Source of the DNA: Bradyrhizobium sp. WSM3983 | Lineage (GTDB): Bacteria > Pseudomonadota > Alphaproteobacteria > Rhizobiales > Xanthobacteraceae | Direction of reading: 5' to 3' | Length of the DNA: 64,000 nucleotides | Assembly (NCBI RefSeq): GCF_000473045.1 | Contig: NZ_AXAY01000004.1 | Span: 1-64,000, forward strand | Part shown: piece by piece, positions 26,791-36,469 of the stretch | Layout: every line of letters starts with the position of its first letter | Position numbering within the stretch: the first letter of the stretch is position 1 | Translations under genes and position numbers: made by a program | Notes under the pieces: generated by a model | Seen by the model: only the letters and a program-made list of their open reading frames with translations | Database searches by the model: none | What the model was told of the DNA's origin: nothing

Positions 26791-27789
26791 CTATTCAGCT
26801 TTGAAGGTCAAGACCTTACCGTCATCGACATTTTTGCCGCCGGCCAAGAACACCTCGTCCGTGCTGAGATGGGCACCGCTGCCGACTTCGTCCGTTGGGC
26901 CGCGTCTATAGTAAAATAGCGCGTCGCGTCCGAAGACTTGGTCGTTACAGTTGCTTATGAGCAAACTGTTGATCCCCGCGACCGTTTCTCTGTCCGCTTC
27001 GATCGCATTCTCCTCGCCATCGAAACGGCCATGGAGCGCGAGCTTTGGCGAAAGCGGGAAAATAACTTCCGTGCCCGGCAAACTGAAACCGGGCGAAACG
27101 TTGCCGTGATCTTGACCATCGGCCCACCGCAAGCAGACGGGATGATCGCTTGTGACGAAGCCTCCCGAATCGTCATCGGCGACAAGCATCTGCCATTTCC
27201 TGCCGTCGTATAGCTTCACCAGCGGATCGTGCCACTGGAGTTCGACGAGAATGTTGAACTCCTTCGGCGGCGCTGGAGGCTTGAACAATTCCGGTTCGTT
27301 CTTGAACCATCCCTTCATTTCCTCGTATGCGGGCGCCGCAAGTCCGTCCGCTGCCATCGCCGCGACGAACTCGGCGTACTTGTCCTTCGTCTCCAGCCCA
27401 GCACCTGCGACGAGTTGTCCCGCGCCACGATATATCTCGCCGACCGCGGCCCGCTGCTTCGGATTGCGCAGCGTAACGGATGCGATGAGGTTCAGTATCG
27501 CGTTGCGGTCTTTCTCGTCTCCCAGCGACCGGGTCGACTTCACCTTATCGAGGACAGGTGCCATTTGGCCTTCCATTTCGGAAAGCGCTTCTTCGACGGC
27601 GAACGGATTAATATCCTTGATCGCGACCAAATTGAAATAAAGTTCACCGCCGACTTTGTTCGCGGGCACACGGAAGAATTTGGCACGCTGCCGATCAACA
27701 ACATAGAGTTGCTTTCTCTGGTTCACAAATCCGCGCAAATAATACTGGGGCACGTAGTGCTGTATCTTTGCGTTCGCCTTCCTCGCCAT
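26791..27789 (-). CDS. DUF4238 domain-containing protein
   Basis: This predicts 332 residues. The N-terminus has the family signature HYVPQYYLRGF, followed by QLYVVDRQ, and later DHPVCLRWADG and EVIFPLSP, all in the usual order for DUF4238. The protein is cytoplasmic with no membrane segment. The family is common beside restriction and defence genes, but its biochemistry is unknown. It lies 115 bases upstream of the lysozyme/protease operon on the same strand. Confidence 0.85.
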   Translation of the reverse strand: MARKANAKIQHYVPQYYLRGFVNQRKQLYVVDRQRAKFFRVPANKVGGELYFNLVAIKDINPFAVEEALSEMEGQMAPVLDKVKSTRSLGDEKDRNAILNLIASVTLRNPKQRAAVGEIYRGAGQLVAGAGLETKDKYAEFVAAMAADGLAAPAYEEMKGWFKNEPELFKPPAPPKEFNILVELQWHDPLVKLYDGRKWQMLVADDDSGGFVTSDHPVCLRWADGQDHGNVSPGFSLPGTEVIFPLSPKLALHGRFDGEENAIEADRETVAGINSLLISNCNDQVFGRDALFYYRRGPTDEVGSGAHLSTDEVFLAGGKNVDDGKVLTFKAE

Positions 27790-27975
27790 AGCGCTAGTCT
27801 TTCATTCCATGCGCGCGACCCAATAGACGCTCGCCGGGTGTTTGCGGGAAGTATCAGGCCGGACGTCTTCAAGGCAGCTCCACGGCGTCGCGGCCGGGCC
27901 GTGACGCCAGGTTGCGCGTACTCGATATAGGGTGCTGGACGGCCTACGCCACGTGCTAAGGCCTAGTCGTCGTCG

Positions 27976-28170
27976 ATGCAATCCATGCGCAACCGGACCA
28001 CCTTGGTCGGACCGCGTGCGTTCACGCACGGAACCGTCGACATCGCGAAGGCCGATCCCGACCGTAAGGCGGACTGGAAGCTGCTCAACAAGCTGCGTAA
28101 TGATCTGACGCACTGCTTGGCCGACGAGAACATCGTGGCACCAAAGCGTCCACCCATCGCATGCCGGTGA
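27976..28170 (+). CDS. Short HEPN-like fragment
   Basis: This 64-residue frame contains DWKLLNKLRNDLTHCLADE, with RNDLTH matching the RNxxxH catalytic motif of HEPN ribonucleases. The remaining sequence is too short for a whole HEPN domain (about 100-130 residues) and the N-terminus is not helical. It is either a relic of a larger HEPN gene or a chance match. No ribosome site is evident. Confidence 0.35.
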   Translation: MQSMRNRTTLVGPRAFTHGTVDIAKADPDRKADWKLLNKLRNDLTHCLADENIVAPKRPPIACR

Positions 28171-28397
28171 ATAGACGGCCGAAGCGAAGCGGAGGCGGAA
28201 GGATGGCACCCGCTTTCGAGGCAGTGATAACGACGCCGGAACGCGAGACCCGACAGCGAGTGCAGTTGCGAGACCGCGGCTGGTTAAGCTCGGGCATAGG
28301 TCAGGCGGGTTTGGGCTGGTTGCAAAGGCGCTATTGAACGTTTTACGAGGTAATCTGACTAACAAGGGCAGTCATCCCGCAATCGCGGAATTTCTCG

Positions 28398-29300
28398 ATG
28401 CCCCTTCCGCCGCTATATAAGTACCTGGATGTTGACGGAGCGAAGAAAACGCTTGGCGGCCAGTGTTTCAAGCATGCAAAGCCGTCCACGTTCAATGACA
28501 AAGAAGACTTGACCGTAGCCGGCGTGTTTCCTGGAAACCTCGCCGATGCGCTCAAGAGCATCCAAGCGAACCTTGGAGAGATGATCCTGACGAATATCGA
28601 CAGGCCAGTGGCGTGTTCGAGCCCGTCCATGCGGCAGACCGTGACCAAGCTGCAAGATATCTTTCGGGCCAATCCGAAGGCCGCGCCGATTTTCGTTCAA
28701 GAACTCAAGAAAACGCCGGAGCTGCTAAAGCTGGATGTAAGCAACGTCGAGCAGCTCGCACAGAGCACCATCGACGGCATAAATGAAATGATGCAGAGGC
28801 ATCGCGTGTTCTGCGTCACCACCGAAAAGGATGCGGAGAAAATGTGGTCCGGGTATGCACAGGACCATATGGGTATTGCGTTGCGTGTCCTGGCCGGGCC
28901 CGGCAGGGACTCAAAGTTTGAGCTGTTTCGGCCTGTGTCATACCAAGAGAAGCGCCCGACAATATATCGCGATGGCGGGCACTTTATGTCCTGGACCTTG
29001 TTCGAGGATCAAGAGGCTTCGGCTCGTGCAGCTATGCACGACATAATCTACACAAAGACATTGGACTGGCAGCACGAGAAGGAGTACCGGCTCGTCATTC
29101 CGCTCGATAAGAACGAAGAAGATTGGAGCCTGCTCAAATTTCATCCCGAGGAAATCACCGAGTTATATCTCGGCCTTGCGATTGACGAAACAGACAGAGC
29201 TGAAATCGTAGAGAAAGCTGTTGCCATCAACCCAGCTATCGCCACGTTTCAAATGAACCGTGATGCGGAAGGGCGGCTGGTGCCTGAAGTTGTGACGTGA
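28398..29300 (+). CDS. DUF2971 domain-containing protein
   Basis: This predicts 300 residues starting MPLPPLYKYLDVDGAKKTL, the usual opening of DUF2971. Other family motifs are FNDKEDL, the central VFCVTTEKDAEKMWSGYAQD with a following HMGIALRV, and WQHEKEYRLVIP near residue 225. The function is unknown. The family is scattered among mobile elements and defence islands. It has no signal peptide. It precedes the GmrSD-like gene by 136 bases on the same strand but probably has its own promoter. Confidence 0.85.
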   Translation: MPLPPLYKYLDVDGAKKTLGGQCFKHAKPSTFNDKEDLTVAGVFPGNLADALKSIQANLGEMILTNIDRPVACSSPSMRQTVTKLQDIFRANPKAAPIFVQELKKTPELLKLDVSNVEQLAQSTIDGINEMMQRHRVFCVTTEKDAEKMWSGYAQDHMGIALRVLAGPGRDSKFELFRPVSYQEKRPTIYRDGGHFMSWTLFEDQEASARAAMHDIIYTKTLDWQHEKEYRLVIPLDKNEEDWSLLKFHPEEITELYLGLAIDETDRAEIVEKAVAINPAIATFQMNRDAEGRLVPEVVT

Positions 29301-29436
29301 CACCCGAATGTATATTCGCGTGCTCGAGGTCCAGCAGTAGGGCGCTTTGAAGTGTGCTTCGCTTCAAATGACCAGGGGTTGCGGTATCTCGCAGTCTCGC
29401 GCAGAATGACCCTGAAATTCCTGCCGGGGGCTATTA

Positions 29437-31104
29437 ATGCGTTTGCCGCAGCCTACTCACCTCAATTATTCGGCTTTGACTGCTGACATCGAGCGGGGCC
29501 GGATCAAGATTCCGCAGTTCCAGCGGGATTTCGTATGGTCGGTCGAGCGCTCGGCCAAGCTCTTGGACAGCGTCGTCAAAGGGTATCCGATCGGCACCAT
29601 GATATTCTGGGCGACGCGGGACCGACTGCGCAGCGTTAAGAATATCGGCGGCATCGATCTGCCTCCTCCGAGCGAGGGCGAGGTTGTTAAATACGTTCTC
29701 GACGGGCAGCAGCGACTGACGAGCCTGTTTGCGGCCTTGAAAGGACTGTCGGTTGCGCGGGCGTCCGGCGCACTCGATGACTTCTCGGCGATCTATCTCG
29801 ATTTGGCCGCATCGGAGGATCAGCAAATCGTTGTCACCGACCTCACGGGCCGGGACGCCGCTTTGTGCATTCAGCTTCGCGATTTGCTGGGCGGCTCGCT
29901 GAAAAAGCTCGCCTCGTATCCGGAGCATACGCACGCGAGGCTCGATGAATATAAGCGCCGGATCGAAGCCTACGATTTCGCGATCATCGAAGTTCAAGAC
30001 GTGCCGATTGACGTAGCAACGGAGATATTTACCCGGCTGAACGTCGGCGGACAGGCCCTCTCCCTGTTCGAGATTATGGTAGCCAAGACCTACGACGAAG
30101 CCAGGCAGTTCGACCTCGCGGAGAGATTCGAAGAGCTTGTCGGCCGGCTGCAGACAATCGATTACGAGACGGTCTCGGCGGCGACGCTTTTGCAGCTGGT
30201 GTCGCTGCTGCTCAAGAAAGATTGCAAACGCCAGACCGTGCTGAATCTCGCCAAGGGCGAATTTATCGATACGTGGCCCCGCGCGGCGGATGCGGTTGAG
30301 CGGGCGGCAGAGTATTTGCGAAACACCTATCGCATTCCTGTGTCCAAACTTCTCCCCTATAGCGCCTTGCTCGTGCCGTTCGGGTATTTCTTTTTTCATC
30401 ACCAGGACAAACCTGCCGGAGAGCAAAAGAAGGAGCTTGAGGATTTCTTCTGGCGATGCTCGCTTGCGGGGCGGTATTCGTCTTCGGTCGAGAGCAAGCT
30501 TGCGCGGGACGTTCAGCGCATCGATGATATTCTCGCGAACAAATTGCCCGAGTACGACTGGGCAGTCGATCCGTCGCCTGCGTTTCTCTTGAAGAACGGT
30601 TGGTTCAGCACCAACCGCAGCTTCGTGAAGGCGCTTCTTTGCCTTTACGCATATCACGAGCCTAAATCGTTCAGCGACGGCGCGGCCGTTCGGATCAGCA
30701 ACGATTGGCTAAAGCAGGCCAACAGCCGCAACTACCACCACTTCTTTCCGAGAGCCTACTTGGGCCGAAAGGGCATCGAAGAGATAGAAGCCAACAACGT
30801 CTTGAATATCACGATCGTGGATGACTACTTGAACAAGCGCCGCATCAGGGACAAGCCGCCGTCTGAATACATGCAGGAATTCAAGGACGAGAATCCGGCT
30901 CTCCCGGCCACGATGGCGACCCATCTCATCCACGACATGTCCGCGTTCGGCGTGTGGAGCGACGAGTACCGAGTGTTTCTTCAAAAGCGCGCCGACGCTG
31001 TGAGTCAGGAGCTTTCCAAGAGGATCATTCCCCGAGAATCCGATAAGCAGGGACAAGCCTTCCGAAGCGATGACGTCGAGGAAGAGACGGCGGGATTTGA
31101 ATAG
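29437..31104 (+). CDS. DUF262/HNH GmrSD-like endonuclease
   Basis: This predicts 555 residues. The N-terminal DUF262 (ParB-like fold) shows IPQFQRDFVWSVERS (about 24-38), GYPIGTMIFW and the diagnostic DGQQRLTSL (about 89-97). The C-terminal region has an HNH-like DUF1524 core, NYHHFFPRAYLG, then EANNVLNITIVDDYLNKRRI. This is the fused GmrS-GmrD layout of type IV restriction enzymes, which cleave modified DNA using NTP. Here the neighbouring genes encode a C5 methyltransferase and Vsr, so a link to methylated DNA is plausible but unproven. Confidence 0.88.
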   Translation: MRLPQPTHLNYSALTADIERGRIKIPQFQRDFVWSVERSAKLLDSVVKGYPIGTMIFWATRDRLRSVKNIGGIDLPPPSEGEVVKYVLDGQQRLTSLFAALKGLSVARASGALDDFSAIYLDLAASEDQQIVVTDLTGRDAALCIQLRDLLGGSLKKLASYPEHTHARLDEYKRRIEAYDFAIIEVQDVPIDVATEIFTRLNVGGQALSLFEIMVAKTYDEARQFDLAERFEELVGRLQTIDYETVSAATLLQLVSLLLKKDCKRQTVLNLAKGEFIDTWPRAADAVERAAEYLRNTYRIPVSKLLPYSALLVPFGYFFFHHQDKPAGEQKKELEDFFWRCSLAGRYSSSVESKLARDVQRIDDILANKLPEYDWAVDPSPAFLLKNGWFSTNRSFVKALLCLYAYHEPKSFSDGAAVRISNDWLKQANSRNYHHFFPRAYLGRKGIEEIEANNVLNITIVDDYLNKRRIRDKPPSEYMQEFKDENPALPATMATHLIHDMSAFGVWSDEYRVFLQKRADAVSQELSKRIIPRESDKQGQAFRSDDVEEETAGFE

Positions 31105-31316
31105 CTGCCGCCTCATCTCGGTTCAGAGTGAGCCTTCGGTTTCGATGATACGTGTTCCGTCACCAACGCCAGAACCGCACGCTGTCACATGCGCGCCGCT
31201 ACTGCAAAGCAGACTCCAAGCTGCATATACGCAAACTGGCGCCGTTTCCTTGAGGGCAGAGCCGGCCGGAGACCACCGAGGCCACGCTGTTTACGGACAC
31301 GTGGATTACCGGCGAG

Positions 31317-32369
31317 GTGCCCGACCTCGGGCCATATGCGCTGATCAACACGATCGCCCATGCGGGACAGCACGGCGGCCGCGCTCTTCGCCCAGCGGTC
31401 GTGCTGCGGGTTGTTCATCATTACGATCCGGCGAAAGACCCTGCGTATCAGTCGCCCATGCAGAATGATTTCGATCATTATCATGGTGGCGATTCCACGG
31501 ACGAGATTGCGGCGCTTGCGGCGCTATTCCTTGGCATCAGGCTCAAGGCAGGCGGAGTAAATCGAGAGTTCCGCGGCGAAGACGACCGATTTGGGCGTCC
31601 AACTCAGTTTGGCGGAAAGCCCGATCCGCTGCTCTTGTTGGAAGGCCGGCCGCAGATTCCCCGGTTAGCGCTTCCGGCAAATCTGAATGAAGGGCTCGCG
31701 CCGCTCCATGGCTTTCAAGACCGCAGCATCGAGCATACAAACGCTCTGATCAAAGCGGCCCGGCAGTACCAGCAGGCGGTATGGATCGCAGACTCCGATC
31801 CCTCGCTTGCGTGGCTGATGCTGGTCTCCGCTATCGAGACGGCTTCTCTGAGTTGGTCTTCTGCAGTATCTGCCGTCGATCAGCTTGAAACGGCCTTTCC
31901 GGATTTAGTGGAGCTTATCGCAAGCAGCAATCCGGAGCTGATTGGCCCCATCGCGGATGCCTTGAAGCAGCTGACGGGTTCGACGAAGCGCTTTGTGAAA
32001 TTTATCGAGGCCTTCGCGCCGCCGCCTCCTGCAGCGCGGCCGGAGACTTATTTGCGCTTTCCGTTTGAGCCCGGCGACCTGCGCAAGGCCACGAGCTTGA
32101 TTTATGGACACCGGTCGAAGAGCCTGCACCAAGGCACAGCGTTTCCTTTGCCTATGTGTGAAGCGCCGCAAATCACACGGGTATCGGAAACCGAGTTGCA
32201 GGTTCAAGAGAAGCCGCAGGGCGTTGCGATGTATTCCCGCAACGCGCGCTGGAAGGCAGACCAGACGCCTATGCTGCTCAATACCTTCGAACACATCGCC
32301 CGCGGCGCATTGCTGAACTGGTGGAAATCGCTCGCGGTGGGCGCCGATGAGCGGCCCGTTGCAGTCTAA
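31317..32369 (+). CDS. Hypothetical protein with HEPN-like C-terminal motif
   Basis: This predicts 350 residues from a GTG at 31317; there is no other start before the upstream in-frame stop, so the N-terminus is uncertain and could be truncated. Residues about 150-180 (WIADSDPSLAWLMLVSAIE) start a helical domain that ends with SLIYGHRSKSLHQG, where R and H are spaced as in HEPN Rx4H motifs. The arrangement resembles ApeA-type HEPN domains that sense or cut RNA. The gene follows the GmrSD-like gene by 212 bases and converges with the methyltransferase, whose 3' end overlaps its own by 4 bases. Confidence 0.6.
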   Translation: MPDLGPYALINTIAHAGQHGGRALRPAVVLRVVHHYDPAKDPAYQSPMQNDFDHYHGGDSTDEIAALAALFLGIRLKAGGVNREFRGEDDRFGRPTQFGGKPDPLLLLEGRPQIPRLALPANLNEGLAPLHGFQDRSIEHTNALIKAARQYQQAVWIADSDPSLAWLMLVSAIETASLSWSSAVSAVDQLETAFPDLVELIASSNPELIGPIADALKQLTGSTKRFVKFIEAFAPPPPAARPETYLRFPFEPGDLRKATSLIYGHRSKSLHQGTAFPLPMCEAPQITRVSETELQVQEKPQGVAMYSRNARWKADQTPMLLNTFEHIARGALLNWWKSLAVGADERPVAV

Positions 32370-33646
32370 TGCCGAACGCGCCGCCGCGCTGCTTTGCGCC
32401 TGGTACCGCTGGATTTGGATTTGGCTTTCCTTCGGCGGCTTTCAATATGGGAAAGCGCAGCCGTGCCTACGGCGCGCGCGACAGGAACCGGCACTGCGTT
32501 TCCTACCTGCGTGTAGTGGGCGCCCAAGCTCGAGCCCGCAAAAATGAAACTGTCGGAAAATCCCTGCAGGCGCGCGGCCTCGCGCACCGAAATTGTGCGC
32601 TGCTGCGTGGGATGGATGTAGGCTCCCCAATGCGGATCGCACTTGGTGAGCAGTGTGGAGGCATGGCCTTTGCGGGACAGCCGGCCATAGCGCTTCGTAT
32701 GATCGTTCGGCTCCGCGCGCTGCATGCCCGCTGGCAGAAGCCTAAAAGGAATGTTGCGCCAGTTTCCGCCCTCCGGCACATGGCTGATTCTGGCAAGCAT
32801 GGGCTCTGTTAGGGCGTGGCAAATGTGATTGTGAATGGATCTGATGCGACCGCGTGCCTTCCGCTGGTAGCTGCTCTTGGCTTTTCTCTTGAGCGGTACG
32901 CCGGGAATCTTGCCGCCTCCGCTTCGAAGCACGGGCAGGTCGCCGATCGCTTGTTCGACTGTCACCGTGTGCGCACGGCCCCGCTGCTGTTCTTTGTCGT
33001 CAGCCTCGGGACGCCTCACGCCAGGCGCCGGGCGGTGCGACGGTTTGGGCAGCAGTGCAGCGGCTTTGCCGACGCGGCTCGCAACGATGAATACGCGGCG
33101 CCGAACTTGGGGGGTGCCAAATTCCTCAGCGGACAGCACGCGAACGGCGATGTCGTACCCCAGGCGCGAAAGCTTCTTCGCGATTTCCGCGATGACGCTG
33201 TTGTTTCCAATCGTGAGGATGCCGGGGACGTTTTCCATCACGAGCATTTTCGGCTTCAGCTCTTTCACTAGCCGAAGGTAATGCCTGAAGAGGCCGGCGC
33301 GCTCGTCGTCCGCCGATCGCTGGTGGTTGTTGTAGCTGAAGCTCTGGCAGGGCGGTCCGCCGATAAGGCAATCAAGCTGGCCCTTTCGGAGGCCGCACTC
33401 ATTCAAGATGTCTTTTGCCTTCAGCTTGGAAATTGGGCCGTGAAAGAAGGACGCTTCAGGGAAATTGAGCCGGAAGGTTTCGGCCGCGTCAGCATCAGCA
33501 TCGTTCGCGGCCAGGATCGCCCAGCCCGCGTCGCGGAACCCGGCGGCTAGGCCGCCAGCGCCAGCAAACAGGTCAACGCAAGTCGAGCCACCCGCCTTCT
33601 TAGCAGTGCGCTTATGGAGGACGATTTTAGGGACAACAGGCGGCAT
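32366..33646 (-). CDS. DNA cytosine-5 methyltransferase
   Basis: This predicts 426 residues; I start at MPPVVPKIVLHKR (33646), since upstream codons do not read as protein. Conserved motifs are intact: I (DLFAGAGGLAAGF, about 25-37), IV with the catalytic cysteine (GGPPCQSF, Cys100), VI (MENVPG, about 137), VIII (QVRRRVFI) and X (GNAVPVPVA). The target-recognition region lies between VIII and IX (about 235-330). The tail is very basic (RRRKAKSKSSGTRRKAARRR). It methylates C5 of cytosine in an unknown site. It is divergent from the ParB-like/SNF2/Vsr operon. Confidence 0.93.
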   Translation of the reverse strand: MPPVVPKIVLHKRTAKKAGGSTCVDLFAGAGGLAAGFRDAGWAILAANDADADAAETFRLNFPEASFFHGPISKLKAKDILNECGLRKGQLDCLIGGPPCQSFSYNNHQRSADDERAGLFRHYLRLVKELKPKMLVMENVPGILTIGNNSVIAEIAKKLSRLGYDIAVRVLSAEEFGTPQVRRRVFIVASRVGKAAALLPKPSHRPAPGVRRPEADDKEQQRGRAHTVTVEQAIGDLPVLRSGGGKIPGVPLKRKAKSSYQRKARGRIRSIHNHICHALTEPMLARISHVPEGGNWRNIPFRLLPAGMQRAEPNDHTKRYGRLSRKGHASTLLTKCDPHWGAYIHPTQQRTISVREAARLQGFSDSFIFAGSSLGAHYTQVGNAVPVPVARAVGTAALSHIESRRRKAKSKSSGTRRKAARRRVRH

Positions 33647-33820
33647 TGGCGATCCCGGCAGGCAGCAATGCCCAAAAGATAGGACCGATTCGCCAACGCT
33701 TGCTGAAGGATAGCACGAATCCCCCAAACAAATAACGGCTACCCGGGCAGACATTGACTCCTGAGCTCTCTTGCTTCATCTTGCTACGAGTTGCTGGAGC
33801 AAGATTTTGGAGAACATATC
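33647..33820. promoter_or_regulatory. Divergent promoter region of methyltransferase and ParB-SNF2-vsr operon
   Basis: About 170 bases separate the two divergent start codons. AT-rich DNA near 33770-33820 includes a GGAG ribosome site eight bases before the ParB-like ATG. No clear operator seen. Confidence 0.4.
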
Positions 33821-35044
33821 ATGATCAATAGCACAGATGCAAACGGAAAGCGCACATATTTTGAACGGATCGGCAGCCAGGACTGGGAACTGACCGAGGA
33901 ACTACTCAACGTCCATGACGAGGTGTCGCTCTGGCCGGACAACCCCCGCCTGCAAACTTGGCTCCCGGTGGCCGGGGTGCGTTCCGAGCCGGATCTGGAA
34001 GCGGCGCTGGAGGAAACCAACGGCTACGACACGCTCAAGAAGTCGATCCTCGACCTCGGGCAGATGGAGCCGATCTACGTCTGGCGGCCGAACCCGCAGT
34101 CGAAGTTCCTGGTTCTTGAAGGCGCAACCCGCGTGTCGATTTTGCGTCAGCTCGACCGCAAATACACGACCGGCCTGAAGGAAGGCACCTTCCGCCGGGT
34201 GAAGGCCAAGGTGCTTCCGCCGAACTTCGGCGAGAAGGAGCGCGCGATCCTGCTCGCGCGCATCCACGTCCGAGGCTCGGGCGTGCGGGAATGGGGCCGC
34301 TACATCGAGGCCAAGTTCATCTATGAAACCGTCGTCGGAAAGAACGGTCAGGCGCCCCTGATGAATCAGGCGCAGATGGCGCAGTACATGGAGAAGTCGG
34401 AATCGTGGGTGAACCGGCTCAAGAACGCCTATGAGTTCTCGCTGCAGTTCATCGAACACATCGACGACGAAAACGGCCCGAAGATCGCGGCCAAATCCTT
34501 CAGCATTCTGGAAGAGCTCAGCAAGGCGAAGGTGATCGGCTCCCAGCTCCGCGAATACGACAATGCCCAGCATGACACTCTCCGGCATGACGTCTTCGAA
34601 ATGGTGCGGAACGACGTCTTCAAGGAATACCGCGAAGCGCGCTTCCTGAAGGAGTTCTATGACGACCACGACAAGTGGGAACAGCTCAAGGGCGGCGAGC
34701 GGCACATCGCCAGCCGGCTTGCCACCGAAGTGAAGTCGAACGCGAGCAGTCCCAAGGCGAAGATTTCGACCATCCCGCAGATGATCAAGCGCTCCATCGA
34801 GCGCGGCGAAACGGAATTCGGTGAGGACGATGTCGAGGCGCTGCAGCAGGCTCTCGACCAGATCACTGACCAGATTCACCCGGGTGTGCGACCGTTCCGT
34901 GTCGCGCTGAAGAAGATGACACGGACGCTGACGGAGGCAAGCCTTGCCGACGTCAAGGCGCTGCCGGCTGACGAAGTGTCTGAATTCCGGGAGGCGCTCG
35001 ATTACTTCAACGACCTCATCGGCAAGCACTCGAAGGCCGCTTGA
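33821..35044 (+). CDS. ParB-like nuclease-domain protein
   Basis: This predicts 407 residues starting MINSTDANGKR after GGAG. The N-terminal half is ParB-like: a WLPVAGVRSEP start, YDTLKKSILDLGQMEPIYVW (about 75-95) and FLVLEGATRVSILRQL, where EGATR replaces the usual GERR box. An HTH-like segment follows (MNQAQMAQYMEKSESWVNRL), as in ParB. The C-terminal 150 residues are helical. Its stop TGA shares a base with the ATG of the helicase gene (TGATG), so the two are translationally coupled. It may target the helicase to DNA. It is not a chromosome-partition ParB by context. Confidence 0.8.
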   Translation: MINSTDANGKRTYFERIGSQDWELTEELLNVHDEVSLWPDNPRLQTWLPVAGVRSEPDLEAALEETNGYDTLKKSILDLGQMEPIYVWRPNPQSKFLVLEGATRVSILRQLDRKYTTGLKEGTFRRVKAKVLPPNFGEKERAILLARIHVRGSGVREWGRYIEAKFIYETVVGKNGQAPLMNQAQMAQYMEKSESWVNRLKNAYEFSLQFIEHIDDENGPKIAAKSFSILEELSKAKVIGSQLREYDNAQHDTLRHDVFEMVRNDVFKEYREARFLKEFYDDHDKWEQLKGGERHIASRLATEVKSNASSPKAKISTIPQMIKRSIERGETEFGEDDVEALQQALDQITDQIHPGVRPFRVALKKMTRTLTEASLADVKALPADEVSEFREALDYFNDLIGKHSKAA

Positions 35045-36456
35045 TGCCTGTGGAGCTTATGCAGCATCAGCGCGACGGGTCCGCGTTCCTGGCCGATGCC
35101 AGGAACGGCTTGCTCGCCTTCGAGCAAGGGCTTGGAAAGACACTCGTATCAATCGACGCCTTCAGGACGGTCTTCAAGGCTACCCGTGCGGATAGGCTGC
35201 TGATCATATGCCCCAACTCGCTGAAGCGGAACTGGGTTGCTGAGTTCGAGAAATTCGCGCCAGAGTTCGAGGTTGCAATCGCGGAAGGATTGCCCCGGCA
35301 GCGAAAGAGCGTTTTTTTAAGCTCCAGGGCCCCTGTGGTGATCACCAGCTACGAGACGGCGCGGTCGGAGGTAACGGCTCTGCTCGCCTTCGTGCAGCGT
35401 CAAAAGACGGCGCTTGTGCTGGACGAGTCGCATGCTGCCAAGAATTGGAAATCCCTTACCTCGGCGGCTGCGCGGCAAATTGCGCCGCACTGCGCGTTCC
35501 GGTGGCTTCTTTCCGGCACGCCGGTGACCAACTCGCCGAGCGATCTCTTCACCCAGATCGAAATCTTGGCGCCAGGTGAGCGGCTCTTGGGATCGCAAGA
35601 AACTTTTCTAGCCCGGATGGAGGAAGATCCGAAGGCCGGCTTCGCAAAGCCGATCTTCGACAAGATGATCTTGCGGCGGACGAAAGAAGACTGCCTCGAT
35701 CTGCCCGAAAAAACCTTCGTCGACATCCGTGTCGAGCTGCCCCGTTGGCAGCGCAAGCTGTACGACGATATGCGGCATGAAATGATTTGCGAAATTCAGG
35801 CCATGACCGGAGAGCAGTACAAGGTGTTCGCGTCGACGGCCTTAGCGCAGCTCACGCGGCTGATTCAAATCGCAAGCAACCCCGCGCTGCTCGTGGAGGG
35901 GATGGAAGGCGTCCCGGGCAAGTTTGAGGTACTGGATGGAATTGCCGCCGACATCCTGTCGGTCCCTGGGCGGAAGATTATTGTTTGGTCGAATTACGTT
36001 AAGTCGGTTGAATCCTTGCTGGACCGGCTTGGCAAGTTCGGCGCCGTCGCGATTTATGGGGGCACGCCGAACAACGAACGGCAGGCGATCGCCGGGCAAT
36101 TCCAGAATGATCCGGCGACAAGGATCATGGTCGCCAATCCCGCGGCCGCCGGCACCGGATTTACGCTGACTTCTGCCGCCTACACCATCTATGAGACCCT
36201 CTCTTGGCGATACGATCACTATGCGCAAAGCCAGGACCGCAATCACCGTATCGGCCAGACAAATCCAGTCACCTATCTTCGCTTGCTGGCTGCCGACACA
36301 ATTGAAGATGCAATCGTCAGAGCGTTGGACCGAAAATCAGCCATGGCGCGAAGCCTGCTCGGCGACCGCGATGACGAGCCGGCGGTGTCGAAACTGACGA
36401 AGGAAGAGATGTGCGAGCTTTTGCTGTCCAATAAGGTGCCGGAGCGAAACCACTAG
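35044..36456 (+). CDS. SNF2-family DNA helicase/translocase
   Basis: This predicts 470 residues, a compact SNF2 engine with few extra domains. Motif Q/I region: ELMQHQRDGSAFL and FEQGLGKTLVS (Walker A). Ia: IICPNSLKRNW. II: LVLDESH. III: LLSGTPVTNSP. V: AGTGFTLTSA. VI: QSQDRNHRIGQ. This order is typical of SNF2 translocases. The TGATG overlap with the ParB-like gene and the 13-base gap to vsr make a three-gene operon. Likely role: ATP-driven translocation feeding a nuclease in a restriction-like system. Confidence 0.9.
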   Translation: MPVELMQHQRDGSAFLADARNGLLAFEQGLGKTLVSIDAFRTVFKATRADRLLIICPNSLKRNWVAEFEKFAPEFEVAIAEGLPRQRKSVFLSSRAPVVITSYETARSEVTALLAFVQRQKTALVLDESHAAKNWKSLTSAAARQIAPHCAFRWLLSGTPVTNSPSDLFTQIEILAPGERLLGSQETFLARMEEDPKAGFAKPIFDKMILRRTKEDCLDLPEKTFVDIRVELPRWQRKLYDDMRHEMICEIQAMTGEQYKVFASTALAQLTRLIQIASNPALLVEGMEGVPGKFEVLDGIAADILSVPGRKIIVWSNYVKSVESLLDRLGKFGAVAIYGGTPNNERQAIAGQFQNDPATRIMVANPAAAGTGFTLTSAAYTIYETLSWRYDHYAQSQDRNHRIGQTNPVTYLRLLAADTIEDAIVRALDRKSAMARSLLGDRDDEPAVSKLTKEEMCELLLSNKVPERNH

Positions 36457-36469
36457 CAGGAATTGCCGA

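Noticed and set aside
29434..30657. 407-codon minus-strand open frame
   Set aside because: It is the antisense shadow of the DUF262/HNH gene, whose motifs are intact on the plus strand; the minus frame has no family features.
33821..35044. Chromosome or plasmid partition ParB
   Set aside because: No parA, parS-like repeats or rep genes nearby; coupling is to an SNF2 helicase.
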